Source: CAVVEQ01 sp963806635 (GTDB lineage: Bacteria > Chloroflexota > Anaerolineae > Anaerolineales > Anaerolineaceae). From it: a stretch of 64,000 nucleotides of DNA. Positions 17,913-27,834 of the stretch are shown here, piece by piece. The stretch is from positions 744,001-808,000 of the forward strand of contig CAWDZA010000015.1 in assembly GCA_963806635.1 (NCBI GenBank). Direction: 5' to 3'. The position numbers and the translations under genes were made by a program. Position 1 is the first letter of the stretch. Each line of letters begins with the position of its first letter. Below the pieces are notes generated by a model. That model was given only the letters and a program-made list of their open reading frames with translations, did not search any database and was not told the DNA's origin.

Positions 17913-18670
17913 TCATCGAATATTCCCGTCCGGAAACGATGGAAGAAGCGCTCAGATTGCTACAGCGGCAGAATCCCAAATCCGTCCCGCTTGGAGGCGG
18001 AACCAGCCTGGCGCAGAGCAGAGGTAAGACTGATTTCGCCGTTATCGACCTGCAAGCCCTGGGGATGCGGGAGATCATAGAAAGAGATGGTATTCTGGAA
18101 ATCAGCGCGAACGTGACACTGCAGCAACTGCACGATCATCCGCTGCTGCCATTTGCATTCAGGGCCGCCCTGGAGATGGAAGGCAATTTTAACCTTCGCC
18201 AGGCAGCAACGGTCGGCGGCTCGGTTGCGTCTGGAAGCGGTTCAGCCATCAATATGATGCTGCAGGCAGTGGATTTTGAAATAATTTGGCAGCCAGGGAA
18301 TGAAGTCATCACTTACCCCCGGTTTGTCCAGGATTTTCGCCAAAAAAAGCAGGGATTTATTTCACAAGTTCGAATCCCGCTTCAAATACGAACCTCCCTC
18401 GAGAAGGTTAGCCGAACACCGCTAAGCCAATCCATTCTTTGCGTTAGCGGCGCTCTCCTACAACAAAATACCATCCGAATGATGATGTTGAATCCTTCAT
18501 CCAATCTGGCAGACACATTATTTGAAGGAAATCTCAAATCAGACCAGCTTGAATCCAGGCAAATCGCCTCGCTATGGTGCAACCAGCATCCGAAAGTGGA
18601 TTCCTATACCGCTTCCATACTACCGGTTCTGATAGACCGTGTGATTTCCACATTACGGAAGGAGGGATAA
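17909..18670 (+). CDS. Molybdenum hydroxylase FAD-binding subunit (set A)
   Basis: The start at 17909 (ATGA overlap with the thioesterase stop) gives 253 residues. The FAD-binding motifs VPLGGGTSLAQSRG (around residues 26-40) and RQAATVGGSVASG (about 96-110) are those of the CoxM/XdhB family. It passes electrons from the [2Fe-2S] clusters to its acceptor. The C-terminal domain is shorter than usual. Its partner is the next gene, a fused iron-sulfur/molybdenum subunit. Confidence 0.88.
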   Translation: MIIEYSRPETMEEALRLLQRQNPKSVPLGGGTSLAQSRGKTDFAVIDLQALGMREIIERDGILEISANVTLQQLHDHPLLPFAFRAALEMEGNFNLRQAATVGGSVASGSGSAINMMLQAVDFEIIWQPGNEVITYPRFVQDFRQKKQGFISQVRIPLQIRTSLEKVSRTPLSQSILCVSGALLQQNTIRMMMLNPSSNLADTLFEGNLKSDQLESRQIASLWCNQHPKVDSYTASILPVLIDRVISTLRKEG

Positions 18671-18673
18671 AGA

Positions 18674-21658
18674 ATGGCAACGATCGAGTTGAATATCAAT
18701 CATAAAAACATCGCCGTTGATTGCCTGCCCTCGGAAACCCTTCTAGAGGTCCTGCGCCGGAATGGGTTTTTCGGTGTGAAATTTGGAGGTTGCAGCCATG
18801 GCGAATGTGGAGCATGCGCCATTCTGCTGGATGGCAAACCGGTGAATTCCTGCAGGTTGCTCGCCATGCAGGCTGCAGGTCACACGATTGTAACCATAGA
18901 GGGTCTTGGGGATCACCCCCAGCAGGGTTGGAAAAAGACACCCGGGTTGGATCTGATCCAGCAGGCATTCATTCAAACTGGCGCGATCCAATGCGGGTAT
19001 TGCACCCCGGCGATGATCCTAGCCATCCGGTCATTGCTGACCGAAAATGATAATCCCAGTGAAGAAGAGGTTCGGAAATACCTCTCCGGGATCCTCTGCC
19101 GGTGCACGGGTTACCAAAAACCGGTGCAGGCGGCTCTCCTGGCAGCCAGCATGTTGCGGGGTGAGGTAGCCCATGGTGAGTCATTCCCCCTCCCATCGAT
19201 GCCCGATGATCCCGACCGTGTCGGCGATTTACGGAAAGATAATGACGCGCTGTTTGGTGATCTTTTGACCCAGCGAAAAGTCCTTCCAAAAATTCACCTT
19301 CCCGCAGAAAAGACAGCCTTTCAAGCGATAGGCAAGCCGGAGCCGAAAGTAGATGCAGTCAAATTAGCACAGGGAAAACCAGCATTCACTGCAGATATCG
19401 AAATGCGTGGGATGCTCTACGCCAAAGTGCTGCACAGTCCGCATGCTCATGCGCGCATCAAATCCATCCGGACGGTGAAAGCCAAAGCTCTGCCGGGGGT
19501 GGCTGCGGTTCTCACCTGGCAGGATATTCCCCGGGTGGTCTATTCGACCGCCGGACAGTCTGATCCACTGCCCGGACCCTTGGATACTTTCTCGCTGGAT
19601 AATAAAGTCCGGTTTGTGGGAGACCGGGTTGCCTTCGTGGCTGCAGAAACAGAGCAGATCGCTGAAAAAGCGCTGGAACTTATCGAGGTGGAGTATGAGG
19701 TTCTCCCGATGATCCTGGATTCCCGCGATTCCATGAAATCGGAAGCTATCAAAATCCATGATGAACCCGAGCTTGTGCCCTTCGCGGATTCAGACGCGAG
19801 CCAGAACCTGGCTGCCAAGATTCGTATCGATATTGGGGATGTGGAGACAGGTTTCACGCAAGCCGATCAGGTTTTCGAAGCCGATTACGAAGTCTCCAAG
19901 GTTCAGCAAGCTCACATTGAGCCACACGTTGCCATCACGTATTGGGATGAAGACGATCGTTTGGTGATCCGAACCAGCACCCAGGTGCCATTTCACGTCC
20001 GCCGCATTCTTGCGCCAGTATTGAACCTGCCCGTTAAGCGTATCCGGGTGATCAAGCCTCGAATCGGCGGTGGTTTTGGCGGTAAGCAGGAAATCCTGAT
20101 GGAAGATGTGGCAGCCCATCTCACCATCGCCACCGGACGGCCGGTGAAATATGAATATACTCGCGCGGAGGAATTTACCTCAGCACGTTCACGGCACCCG
20201 ATGCGAATTCATATGAAAACCGGGGTGAAAAAAGACGGCACCATCACAGCCAATGAGATGACAGTGTTGAGCGACACCGGGGCCTTCGGCTGCCATGCAC
20301 TGACGGTTACCGGCAACACCGGGCATAAATCCATGGCACTCTATGTTGGGGATGGAGCCTATCGAAAATCTCCCAATATTCGTTTTTACGCAGATGTGGT
20401 CTACACGAATACACCTCCCGCGGGAGCCTTCCGCGGATATGGCGTCCCGCAGGGTTACTGGGCGGTGGAAAGGCACATGGAGACCATCGCCGCAGCGCTT
20501 GATTTGGATCCGATCGAATTCCGCTTGAAAAACACGCTCCGCCCTGGTGAATTGCACCCCTTCAGCACTGCTTGGAGCGAGGGACGCGAACCACAGCCCG
20601 AGATCGTACACACCGTGGGCTTGGAGGACTGTATCCGTATAGGGATGGAACAGATCGGCTGGGGACAAAAATATGGAAACCCGGAGTGGAAATCTGTCCC
20701 AGGCTATCCTGACCAGAAACGCGGGATCGGGATGGCTGCGGTGATGCAGGGTACTGCGATCCCATACCTGGATATGGGCGGCGCGAGCCTCAAGATGAAC
20801 GATGATGGGTCTTTTAATCTGTTGATCGGCGCCACCGACCTGGGAACCGGGTCCGATACAGTGCTGGCGCAGATGGCAGCGGAGATCCTGGGAGTGCCCA
20901 CCGAGAACATCATCGTTTATTCCTCGGATACTGATTTCACGCCCTTCGATAAAGGCGCGTATGCCTCTTCGACGACGTATATTTCCGGCACAGCGGTCTG
21001 CAAAGCCGCCGAGCAGGTGGCGGAGCGGATTCGCATCCGCGCTGCAGCCTTGCTATCGGGTGATCCAACCTTAATTACCCTGAGGGATGAATGCGCCAGT
21101 CTGCCGGATGGCAGCTCTGTAAGTTTTTCAGAGATCGCCCTGGATGCGCTGCATCACAATAACCAGGAGCAGATCATGGCGGTTGCCTCGTACATGTCCC
21201 CGGTTTCTCCGCCGCCTTTCGCAGCGCAGTTTGCCGAGGTAACAGTCGATACGAAAACAGGCGAGCTGCGTGTGGATCGGCTGCTGATGGCGGTGGATTC
21301 AGGGATCATCATCAATCCCCTCACCGCGTCCGGGCAGATCGAGGGGGGGATGTCGCAGGCGCTTGGGTACGCAGTATGCGAGGAAATGACCTTCGACGAT
21401 AATGGGCAAGTCCGCGAGCAGGACTTGGATCAATACCACATCTTCCGGGCGGATGAAATGCCTCAAATGGAGGTCATGTTCATCGAGACCTTCGAGCCCA
21501 GTCATCCCTTTGGCGTAAAAGCCGTCGCGGAAATTCCGCTGGATGGGGTGGCGCCGGCGGTCGGGAACGCAGTCCGCAATGCCTGCGGAGCCGAAATCCA
21601 CAGTATTCCCATCACGCCCGAGAAAATCTGGGGATCGCTCCATTCGGAGTCAAAGTGA
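18674..21658 (+). CDS. Molybdenum hydroxylase, fused [2Fe-2S] and molybdopterin subunits (set A)
   Basis: The 994-residue protein has an N-terminal ferredoxin domain (C40, C45, C48, C60) and a second [2Fe-2S] domain (C107, C110, C142, C144), then a linker (about 165-215) and the xanthine dehydrogenase-type Mo domain. GGGFGGKQE, the GAFRGYGVPQ block, GATDLGTGSDTVLAQ and the catalytic Glu in VAEIPLDGVAPAVGN are present. It hydroxylates an N-heterocycle or aldehyde; the substrate is not deducible. It sits 3 bases after its FAD subunit, and XdhC/YqeB/YqeC/MocA downstream suggest a selenium-dependent enzyme. Confidence 0.92.
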   Translation: MATIELNINHKNIAVDCLPSETLLEVLRRNGFFGVKFGGCSHGECGACAILLDGKPVNSCRLLAMQAAGHTIVTIEGLGDHPQQGWKKTPGLDLIQQAFIQTGAIQCGYCTPAMILAIRSLLTENDNPSEEEVRKYLSGILCRCTGYQKPVQAALLAASMLRGEVAHGESFPLPSMPDDPDRVGDLRKDNDALFGDLLTQRKVLPKIHLPAEKTAFQAIGKPEPKVDAVKLAQGKPAFTADIEMRGMLYAKVLHSPHAHARIKSIRTVKAKALPGVAAVLTWQDIPRVVYSTAGQSDPLPGPLDTFSLDNKVRFVGDRVAFVAAETEQIAEKALELIEVEYEVLPMILDSRDSMKSEAIKIHDEPELVPFADSDASQNLAAKIRIDIGDVETGFTQADQVFEADYEVSKVQQAHIEPHVAITYWDEDDRLVIRTSTQVPFHVRRILAPVLNLPVKRIRVIKPRIGGGFGGKQEILMEDVAAHLTIATGRPVKYEYTRAEEFTSARSRHPMRIHMKTGVKKDGTITANEMTVLSDTGAFGCHALTVTGNTGHKSMALYVGDGAYRKSPNIRFYADVVYTNTPPAGAFRGYGVPQGYWAVERHMETIAAALDLDPIEFRLKNTLRPGELHPFSTAWSEGREPQPEIVHTVGLEDCIRIGMEQIGWGQKYGNPEWKSVPGYPDQKRGIGMAAVMQGTAIPYLDMGGASLKMNDDGSFNLLIGATDLGTGSDTVLAQMAAEILGVPTENIIVYSSDTDFTPFDKGAYASSTTYISGTAVCKAAEQVAERIRIRAAALLSGDPTLITLRDECASLPDGSSVSFSEIALDALHHNNQEQIMAVASYMSPVSPPPFAAQFAEVTVDTKTGELRVDRLLMAVDSGIIINPLTASGQIEGGMSQALGYAVCEEMTFDDNGQVREQDLDQYHIFRADEMPQMEVMFIETFEPSHPFGVKAVAEIPLDGVAPAVGNAVRNACGAEIHSIPITPEKIWGSLHSESK

Positions 21659-23010
21659 TTGATGCCCCCGCCAGCGTTTATGTGATTGGGCATGTCAACC
21701 CGGATACGGATTCGATCGCAGCCGCGCTTGGTTACGCCTGGCTTCTAAAAGAGCGGGATGGACTGCATACCATTGCAGCCAGGGCTGGCGCGATCAACCC
21801 CCAGACCGCCTGGGTTTTAAAGCATCTGCAGGTTGACCCGCCTGTGCTTCTGACCGACGCTTCTCCCCGTTTTGAATCAGTCATGCGGCGTATGGATTCC
21901 ACCACCCCCGATAAACCTCTCCGCGAGGCTTGGTTGATCGCAAACCGCACCGGGGGAATTGCGCCCGTGCTCAATCCGGATCGGAGTCCTTTTGGGCTCA
22001 TCACAGGCCGCAGTCTTTTCGGATTCCTCAGCCAGCAAGTGGGTCCAAACCCCCAACTCAACGATTTGAAGGTTACCGACATTTTGGAGCTGCCCTGTTC
22101 CGAGGCAGCTGATCGCAATGTGAGTCAATTTCAGGCTTCCACCCGCATCCGTGACGTTCTTAACAGGGTGCTCAGAGCAGAAGGGGATGAATTCTGGGTA
22201 CTGGATGAGGACCACAAATATGCTGGTATTTGCCGGCAAAAGGACCTGCTGGAACCGCCCAGATTGAAGATCGTCCTGGTGGATCATAACGAAGCCCAGC
22301 AATCAGTGGCTTCCCTGGATGAGGCAGAATTGATCGAAATCCTTGATCATCATCGTCTGGGTAATCCTCCCACGCACACGCCCATCCGCTTCACTGTGGA
22401 TACGGTTGGCTCCACCAGCACATTGATCTCCGAGCTCACCGAGGAAGCTGGCCTAAGCCTGCCGCCGGCTCTGGCTGGGGTGCTGATGGCGGGTTTGCTT
22501 TCCGATACGCTCATTCTTACTTCGCCAACCACCACTGCGCGGGATCGAAAAGCTGCTGAGCGGTTATCCCGCTGGGCGTTCATCCGTGGGTCGATCCTCG
22601 CGGTGGAAACTGTGGAATCGTATGGGCAAAAGATCCTGGCTGCCAGCGCTGGGCTGGGTGCGCGACCGGCTGGCGAATTGGTCATCCAGGACATGAAGAT
22701 TTACTCCAGTGAACGACTCCGGTTCGCAATTTCACAGATCGAAGTCAACGATATGTATGAGATCGGTGAGAATGTTTCCATCCTGCAAGATGCGTTGAAA
22801 CACTTAAAGACCAAGGAAGGATTGGATTTTGCGATGCTGATGGTTACCGATGTCGTCCAGGGAGCCAGCCGGATCATCCTGGTGGATCCACCCGGCGAGC
22901 TGGGCGAATTGCCGTATAATCCCTTACCCGATGGCACTTACCTTGCTGAAGGCGTCGTTTCGCGGAAAAAGCAGCTTTTACCGGTGGTGCTGGGTTTACT
23001 GGAGGACTGA
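21655..23010 (+). CDS. Family II (manganese-dependent) inorganic pyrophosphatase with CBS domains
   Basis: The 451-residue protein starts at a GTG that overlaps the upstream stop (GTGA). DHH-family motifs are all present: GHVNPDTDSI (metal ligands H13, D17, D19), VDHNE, LDHHRLG, and the C-terminal DHHA2 signature SRKKQLLPVV. A pair of CBS-like segments is inserted between residues about 65 and 200. Canonical family II enzymes are about 310 residues, and CBS insertion brings adenine-nucleotide control. Three neighbours (CofC and the two MocA-type enzymes) release pyrophosphate. Confidence 0.88.
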   Translation: MIDAPASVYVIGHVNPDTDSIAAALGYAWLLKERDGLHTIAARAGAINPQTAWVLKHLQVDPPVLLTDASPRFESVMRRMDSTTPDKPLREAWLIANRTGGIAPVLNPDRSPFGLITGRSLFGFLSQQVGPNPQLNDLKVTDILELPCSEAADRNVSQFQASTRIRDVLNRVLRAEGDEFWVLDEDHKYAGICRQKDLLEPPRLKIVLVDHNEAQQSVASLDEAELIEILDHHRLGNPPTHTPIRFTVDTVGSTSTLISELTEEAGLSLPPALAGVLMAGLLSDTLILTSPTTTARDRKAAERLSRWAFIRGSILAVETVESYGQKILAASAGLGARPAGELVIQDMKIYSSERLRFAISQIEVNDMYEIGENVSILQDALKHLKTKEGLDFAMLMVTDVVQGASRIILVDPPGELGELPYNPLPDGTYLAEGVVSRKKQLLPVVLGLLED

Positions 23011-23801
23011 TGTCCATTCTGAAAGAAGCTGGCGAACTCGAAGAGAAGGGGATCCCGGCTGCATTATGCACCATAGTCCAAAGCACAGGTTCCGTACCCC
23101 GCCATACCGGTAGCAAAATGGTCGTGTATCCTGATGGCAGGATCTCCGGATCTGTGGGTGGTGGCTTGATCGAGAACCAGGTGATCGAAGAAGCGCTCAA
23201 ATCACTCCAGGATGGGAAATCCAGAAAAAGGTCTTATGACCTGGTTGATCCTTCCAAAGGGGATGTAGGTATTTGCGGAGGCCATGTGGAGGTATATATA
23301 GAACCTATCGGGCAAAAGCCATTGCTGGTCGTTATCGGGGGAGGACATGTAGGAAAAGCGGTTCTGCACCTGGCCAAATGGTTGGGTTATAAAACCGCGC
23401 TTAGCGATGACCGGCCTGAATTTTGCACACCAGAATTGAATCCGAATGCGGATGTGTTCTTCGCTGGACCCATGGAAGAGCTGGCCAACAACATGCAGAT
23501 CGATCGAAATTCCTATCTGGTACTCACCACCCGTGGATATGATGTGGATATCAAAGGGATTCCTTCTCTCCTGGAAAAAAACCCGGCCTACATTGGAGTG
23601 ATAGGCTCGAAGCGAAGATGGATCGTGACCCGCAAAGGTTTACTCGCACTAGGCATCCCAGAGACATCTATCGCAGGCATCCATTCACCGCTCGGACTGG
23701 AACTGAACGCAGAAACCCCTGAGGAGATCGCCATCAGCATCATGGCGGAGGTGATTATGGTTCAGAAAAACGGCAGCGGCAAGAGTATGAAATACAATTA
23801 A
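23010..23801 (+). CDS. XdhC/CoxI-family molybdenum hydroxylase maturation protein
   Basis: The 263-residue protein shows CTIVQSTGSVPRHTGSKMVV at the N-terminus, GSVGGGLIE and GICGGHVEVYIEP, then a Rossmann segment VIGGGHVGKAVLHLAKWLGY and YIGVIGSKRRW. XdhC binds the molybdenum cofactor, helps add its terminal sulfur and delivers it to xanthine dehydrogenase-type enzymes. It starts within the stop of the pyrophosphatase gene (TGATG) and precedes the second molybdenum hydroxylase set. Confidence 0.92.
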   Translation: MSILKEAGELEEKGIPAALCTIVQSTGSVPRHTGSKMVVYPDGRISGSVGGGLIENQVIEEALKSLQDGKSRKRSYDLVDPSKGDVGICGGHVEVYIEPIGQKPLLVVIGGGHVGKAVLHLAKWLGYKTALSDDRPEFCTPELNPNADVFFAGPMEELANNMQIDRNSYLVLTTRGYDVDIKGIPSLLEKNPAYIGVIGSKRRWIVTRKGLLALGIPETSIAGIHSPLGLELNAETPEEIAISIMAEVIMVQKNGSGKSMKYN

Positions 23802-23809
23802 GGTAACCT

Positions 23810-25228
23810 ATGCACCAGAATTATGTAAATGCAGCCAACTTGAACGATGCAGTAGAAATCCTTGCCCGGGCAAAAGATTCTGCTAGGATAATTGCCGGGG
23901 CAACGGATTTGATGCTTGAAATGGAGCGGGGAGGTCGAAAGGGGATTCAAACCCTGGTCGATATCTCTCGGGCAAAAGACTGCAATCAAATCTCCATTGA
24001 TGAAGAACGAAATATCCATATCGGACCGATGGTCACGCACAACCAGGCAGCAGGTTCCAGTCTGATCCGCGAGTTCGGATTACCGCTCGCACTCGCCTGC
24101 TGGTCGGTGGGCAGCCCGCAGATCCGCAACCGGGGCACCATCGCGGGTAACTTGATCACCGGGTCTCCGGCAAACGACACCATTCCTGCGCTGATGGCAT
24201 TGGGAGCATCAGTGATCCTTGCTTCGATACGCGGTAAAAGAGTTATTGCACTCAAAGACTTTTACCTTGGCGTCCGAAAAACGGCAATGGTTGAGGATGA
24301 GCTGCTGGAAGAAATATGTTTCCCTGCGATGACTGCTAAGCAAAAAGGGGTCTTCTTCAAATCCGCACTCCGTAACGCGCAGGCGATTTCGGTTGTGAAT
24401 TTTGCAGTTGTTTTGGAAATGGAAAATAAAACCATCAAATCTGCCCGGTTGACCCTGGGATCGGTGGCGCCTACCATTATCCGTTCTACCTCCGCAGAAG
24501 ACTACCTAATTGGAAAACCGTTGAGCGATGCTGTCATCGAATCTGCTGCGGAATTTGCCGCTCAAGATGCCAAACCAATCTCCGACCTGCGCGGCTCGGA
24601 TATTTACCGGAAAGCAGCAGTCAGGACATCGGTCAAGGATGGGTTGACCCTGATCATGGAAAATAGACAATCGGATGCGCTGCCGGCTCAGCCGATTTTC
24701 CTGCAGGGTAGGGATCCCTTTCATGTTACACCGCTCGATAAAACGTACGAGTACGAAACGAGCAGTGCAGTGAAACCACTGGTCAATGGAAAACCCTTCA
24801 CCGGCAATGCCGGCAATCATCCCAACCTGCTGCGTTTCCTTCGGGATGAAGCCGGGCTGACCGGTTCCAAGGAGGGCTGCGCGGAAGGTGAATGCGGCGC
24901 ATGTACGATCTATCTGGACGGAATGGCAGTGATGGGCTGCCTGGTGCCAGTTTTCCGTGCGGACCAGGCAAAGATTGAAACCATCGAGTCCCTATCACCT
25001 ACAGAGAAAACACTGCATCCTGTCCAGCAAGCATTTATTGAAGAAGGCGCGGTTCAATGCGGCTATTGCACACCGGGGTTCATAATGAGCGCGGCAAAAC
25101 TCCTGGAAGAGCGACCGAAACCGAACAAGGATGAAATCAGGCTGGCTTTGACAGGCAATTTATGCCGCTGCACCGGGTATTACCAAATTATCAATGCGGT
25201 CGAAAACGCGAGCCGAAGGATGGGTTGA
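23810..25228 (+). CDS. Molybdenum hydroxylase, fused FAD and [2Fe-2S] subunits (set B)
   Basis: The 472-residue protein joins a CoxM-like FAD domain (about 1-285; IIAGATDLMLEME and RNRGTIAGNLITGSPAND) to a C-terminal pair of [2Fe-2S] domains (CAEGECGACTIYLDG, then VQCGYCTPGF and LCRCTGYYQ). This is the reverse fusion logic of set A, where the iron-sulfur domain is joined to the Mo subunit. Partner Mo subunit: the gene at 25607. A small membrane protein gene lies between them. Confidence 0.92.
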   Translation: MHQNYVNAANLNDAVEILARAKDSARIIAGATDLMLEMERGGRKGIQTLVDISRAKDCNQISIDEERNIHIGPMVTHNQAAGSSLIREFGLPLALACWSVGSPQIRNRGTIAGNLITGSPANDTIPALMALGASVILASIRGKRVIALKDFYLGVRKTAMVEDELLEEICFPAMTAKQKGVFFKSALRNAQAISVVNFAVVLEMENKTIKSARLTLGSVAPTIIRSTSAEDYLIGKPLSDAVIESAAEFAAQDAKPISDLRGSDIYRKAAVRTSVKDGLTLIMENRQSDALPAQPIFLQGRDPFHVTPLDKTYEYETSSAVKPLVNGKPFTGNAGNHPNLLRFLRDEAGLTGSKEGCAEGECGACTIYLDGMAVMGCLVPVFRADQAKIETIESLSPTEKTLHPVQQAFIEEGAVQCGYCTPGFIMSAAKLLEERPKPNKDEIRLALTGNLCRCTGYYQIINAVENASRRMG

Positions 25229-25229
25229 T

Positions 25230-25598
25230 ATGTCGAATATGGATAGATACTCGAATAAACCGAAAATCCGCAACGACCAGAAGCAGGCACACCCCATCTG
25301 GCGCGGGGTGGGGTTCGGGTTGATGGTTATATTACCCATCATTTCCTATGCTACCGCGCTGATCCTGATCGGCATGAATAACAGCGAGCATTGGATCATG
25401 ATCCCCCGCGATCTGCTGGTCCGCAACCAGGACCCCATGTTGCTCATTAAGGTTGTTCTAACGCTGATCCTGATGGCTGGTTTTGCCATTATCTTGACTT
25501 TGATCTTCCAAATTCTTTATGGGATTTTTGGTCCATCGAGATATGGCCCCACTGATGTTCCCAACGTGGCTGGACGCTTTAAGAAATACAAAAGGTGA
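25230..25598 (+). CDS. Small membrane protein, function unknown
   Basis: The start at 25230 follows AAGGATGGG, one base after the previous stop, and gives 122 residues. Two strong hydrophobic spans are visible (about residues 30-52 and 70-97), separated by a short loop, with a charged N-terminus. I recognise no family. Its position between the two subunits of molybdenum hydroxylase set B suggests a membrane anchor or an assembly partner, which is inference only. Confidence 0.7.
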   Translation: MSNMDRYSNKPKIRNDQKQAHPIWRGVGFGLMVILPIISYATALILIGMNNSEHWIMIPRDLLVRNQDPMLLIKVVLTLILMAGFAIILTLIFQILYGIFGPSRYGPTDVPNVAGRFKKYKR

Positions 25599-25606
25599 GT
25601 TAGAGA

Positions 25607-27826
25607 ATGGGAAAATATATCGGTCATTCAATCCCCCGCGTGGATTCGTTGGCTAAGGTTACCGGAAAAGCGGATTATCCCGGGGATATCAACCTTCCCG
25701 GTCAAGCCTGGATGAAGATCCTCTTTTCCCAGAGGACACATGCCATCATCAAGAGTATTGATACTTCTACTGCCCGTGCATTGCCGGGGGTGATCGCGGT
25801 CTTCACCGCCAGGGATGTTCCTAACAACGAATATGGTTTGATCGTCCCAGATCAACCTGTACTTTGCGGACCTGGATCCAACAAGCCCTTTGCAGACAGG
25901 GTGCGCTGCCTTGCCGACCAGATTGCGCTGGTGATCGCTGAAACTGAAGAGATCGCCGCCCAGGCTAGGGGTTTGATCAAGGTGGAGTACGAAGATCTGA
26001 AATCGGTATTTGATCCCCGCGCAGCCATGCTATCCAATGATCCGCTGCTCCATCCGGAGCGGGATTCCAACACCTTTTGTCATTACCGAATTCGTAAGGG
26101 AGACGTGGAACAGGCTTTCGCCGATGCAGATGTGATTGTTGAATCTGATTACCAGACTCCAGCCCAGGAACACGCCTACCTTCAGCCGGAAGCTGGTCTG
26201 GGATATATTGACGAGGAGGGCAGGGTTACTGTCAATGTCGCAGGGCAGTGGGTTCACGAGGACCAGGAACAGATCGCGCATGCCCTCAACCTTCCCACAG
26301 ATAAAGTAAGGGTGATCTACCCCGCGATCGGGGGGGCTTTCGGCGGTCGTGAGGATATGTCGGTTCAAATCGTCCTTGCTTTGGCCGCCTGGAAGTTGCA
26401 CCAGTCTGGGATTTCCCGCCCGATCAAAATCATCTGGTCGCGGGAGGAATCGATCGTCGGTCATCACAAGCGCCACCCCTATTACATTCATGCCAAATGG
26501 GGCGCCAAGAAAGATGGCACCATCACTGCTGCGCGCGTGGAATTGATAGCCGACGGCGGGGGGTACATTTACACATCCACAAAAGTTCTGGGTAATGCAA
26601 CTTTACTCGCCTCTGGCCCTTACCGAATTCCCAATGTTTCTGTGGATGCCTACGCGGTCTACACCAACAATCTTCCCACGGGTGCATTCCGGGGATTTGG
26701 CGGTCCGCAGGGGCTCTTCCAGGCTGAATCCCAGGTGAACAAGCTGGCAGAAAAACTCGGAATGGACCCGGTGGATCTGCGGTTAAAAAACTGCCTTCGG
26801 GAAGGCGATCTGCTTTCCGTGCAGACCCCGCTGCCTCCCGGTGTTGCCATCGGGGAGGTTCTGGAACGCTGTGCAAAGGAAGCCGGCTGGGAAAATAGCG
26901 GTGTGACGTGGAAAAAGCCGGAGGCAGTCACACCCTGCCAACGATTCGGCAAGAAAGAAAACCGCCTGGGGTATCGCCAGTGGATATAAGAACATTGGGT
27001 TCTCCTTTGGCGCCCCGGAAAAATGCTCAGCGACTATCGAACTATACGGTAAAAGTGAGATTGAGAAGGTCATTCTTCATCACGCTGCCGCGGAGGTGGG
27101 GCAGGGTGCTCATACCGTGATGGTTCAGGCTGCTGCGGAAGTATTAATGTTTCCCCCGAAAAGATCGAACTGATCGCTTCGGATACGGCTTTAACTGATA
27201 ACTCCGGTTCGGTTTCTGCCTCCCGAATGACTTTCATGGGTGGGAATGCGACCAAAGGAGCTGCAGAAGAAGCTTTGCGGAAATGGAAGGCGGAGGAACG
27301 CCCGGCCATCGCCACTTTTGAATACCGACCCCCGGCCACAACCCCCTTTGACCCGGAAACGGGTAAAAGCGAGCCCAATTTTGCCTATGGTTACGTCGCC
27401 ATCGCGGTGAAAGCGGAGGTGGATACTGAATCCGGCAAAATTGCCCTAAGGAAGGTGATCTGCGTGGATGATGTGGGACAGGCGGTCAATCCGCTGCAGA
27501 TCAAAGGGCAGATCGAAGGCGCCGTTGTTCAAGCGGCCGGATACGCGCTGCAGGAAAAATTCATCCAGGATCCCTCAGGGGTGAAGACAAAAACGCTTTC
27601 CACATACCTCATCCCAACAATCCTGGATATCCCGGACGAAATCATTTCTGTCATTCTCGAAGTGCCGGATGCAAACGGTCCCTGGGGTGCAAAGGGGATG
27701 GGGGAGATGCCTTATTTGTGCCTGGTACCAGCCATCACTTCTGCTGTCCACGAAGCCACAGGTCATTGGTTCAACGAATTTCCACTCGTCCCGGAGACTG
27801 TACTAAAGGGATTGGGTAAAATCTGA
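25607..27826 (+). CDS. Molybdenum hydroxylase Mo-binding subunit (set B), two compensating frameshifts
   Basis: The combined frame is about 740 residues. The first part (to about 26950) has the Mo-domain motifs GKYIGHSIPRVDSLAKVTGKA-like N-terminus, IGGAFGGREDMS and GAFRGFGGPQG. From about 26955 the coding sequence continues one base off (WGIASGYKNIGFSFG, AAAEVGQGAHTVMVQ). Near 27144 it returns to the original frame (VSPEKIELIASDTALTDN, then GAKGMGEMPYLCLVPAI with the catalytic Glu). One extra and one missing base would explain this. Sequencing error is the likeliest cause. Partner: the FAD/[2Fe-2S] fusion upstream. Confidence 0.85.
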
Positions 27827-27834
27827 GTCCAAAA

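Noticed and set aside
19790..21643. Several antisense frames over 100 residues across the Mo hydroxylase
   Set aside because: They mirror the codon bias of the 994-residue gene and lack starts and motifs.
26987..26989. Possible recoded stop in the set B Mo subunit
   Set aside because: The stop is TAA and the family sequence continues in a different frame upstream of it.
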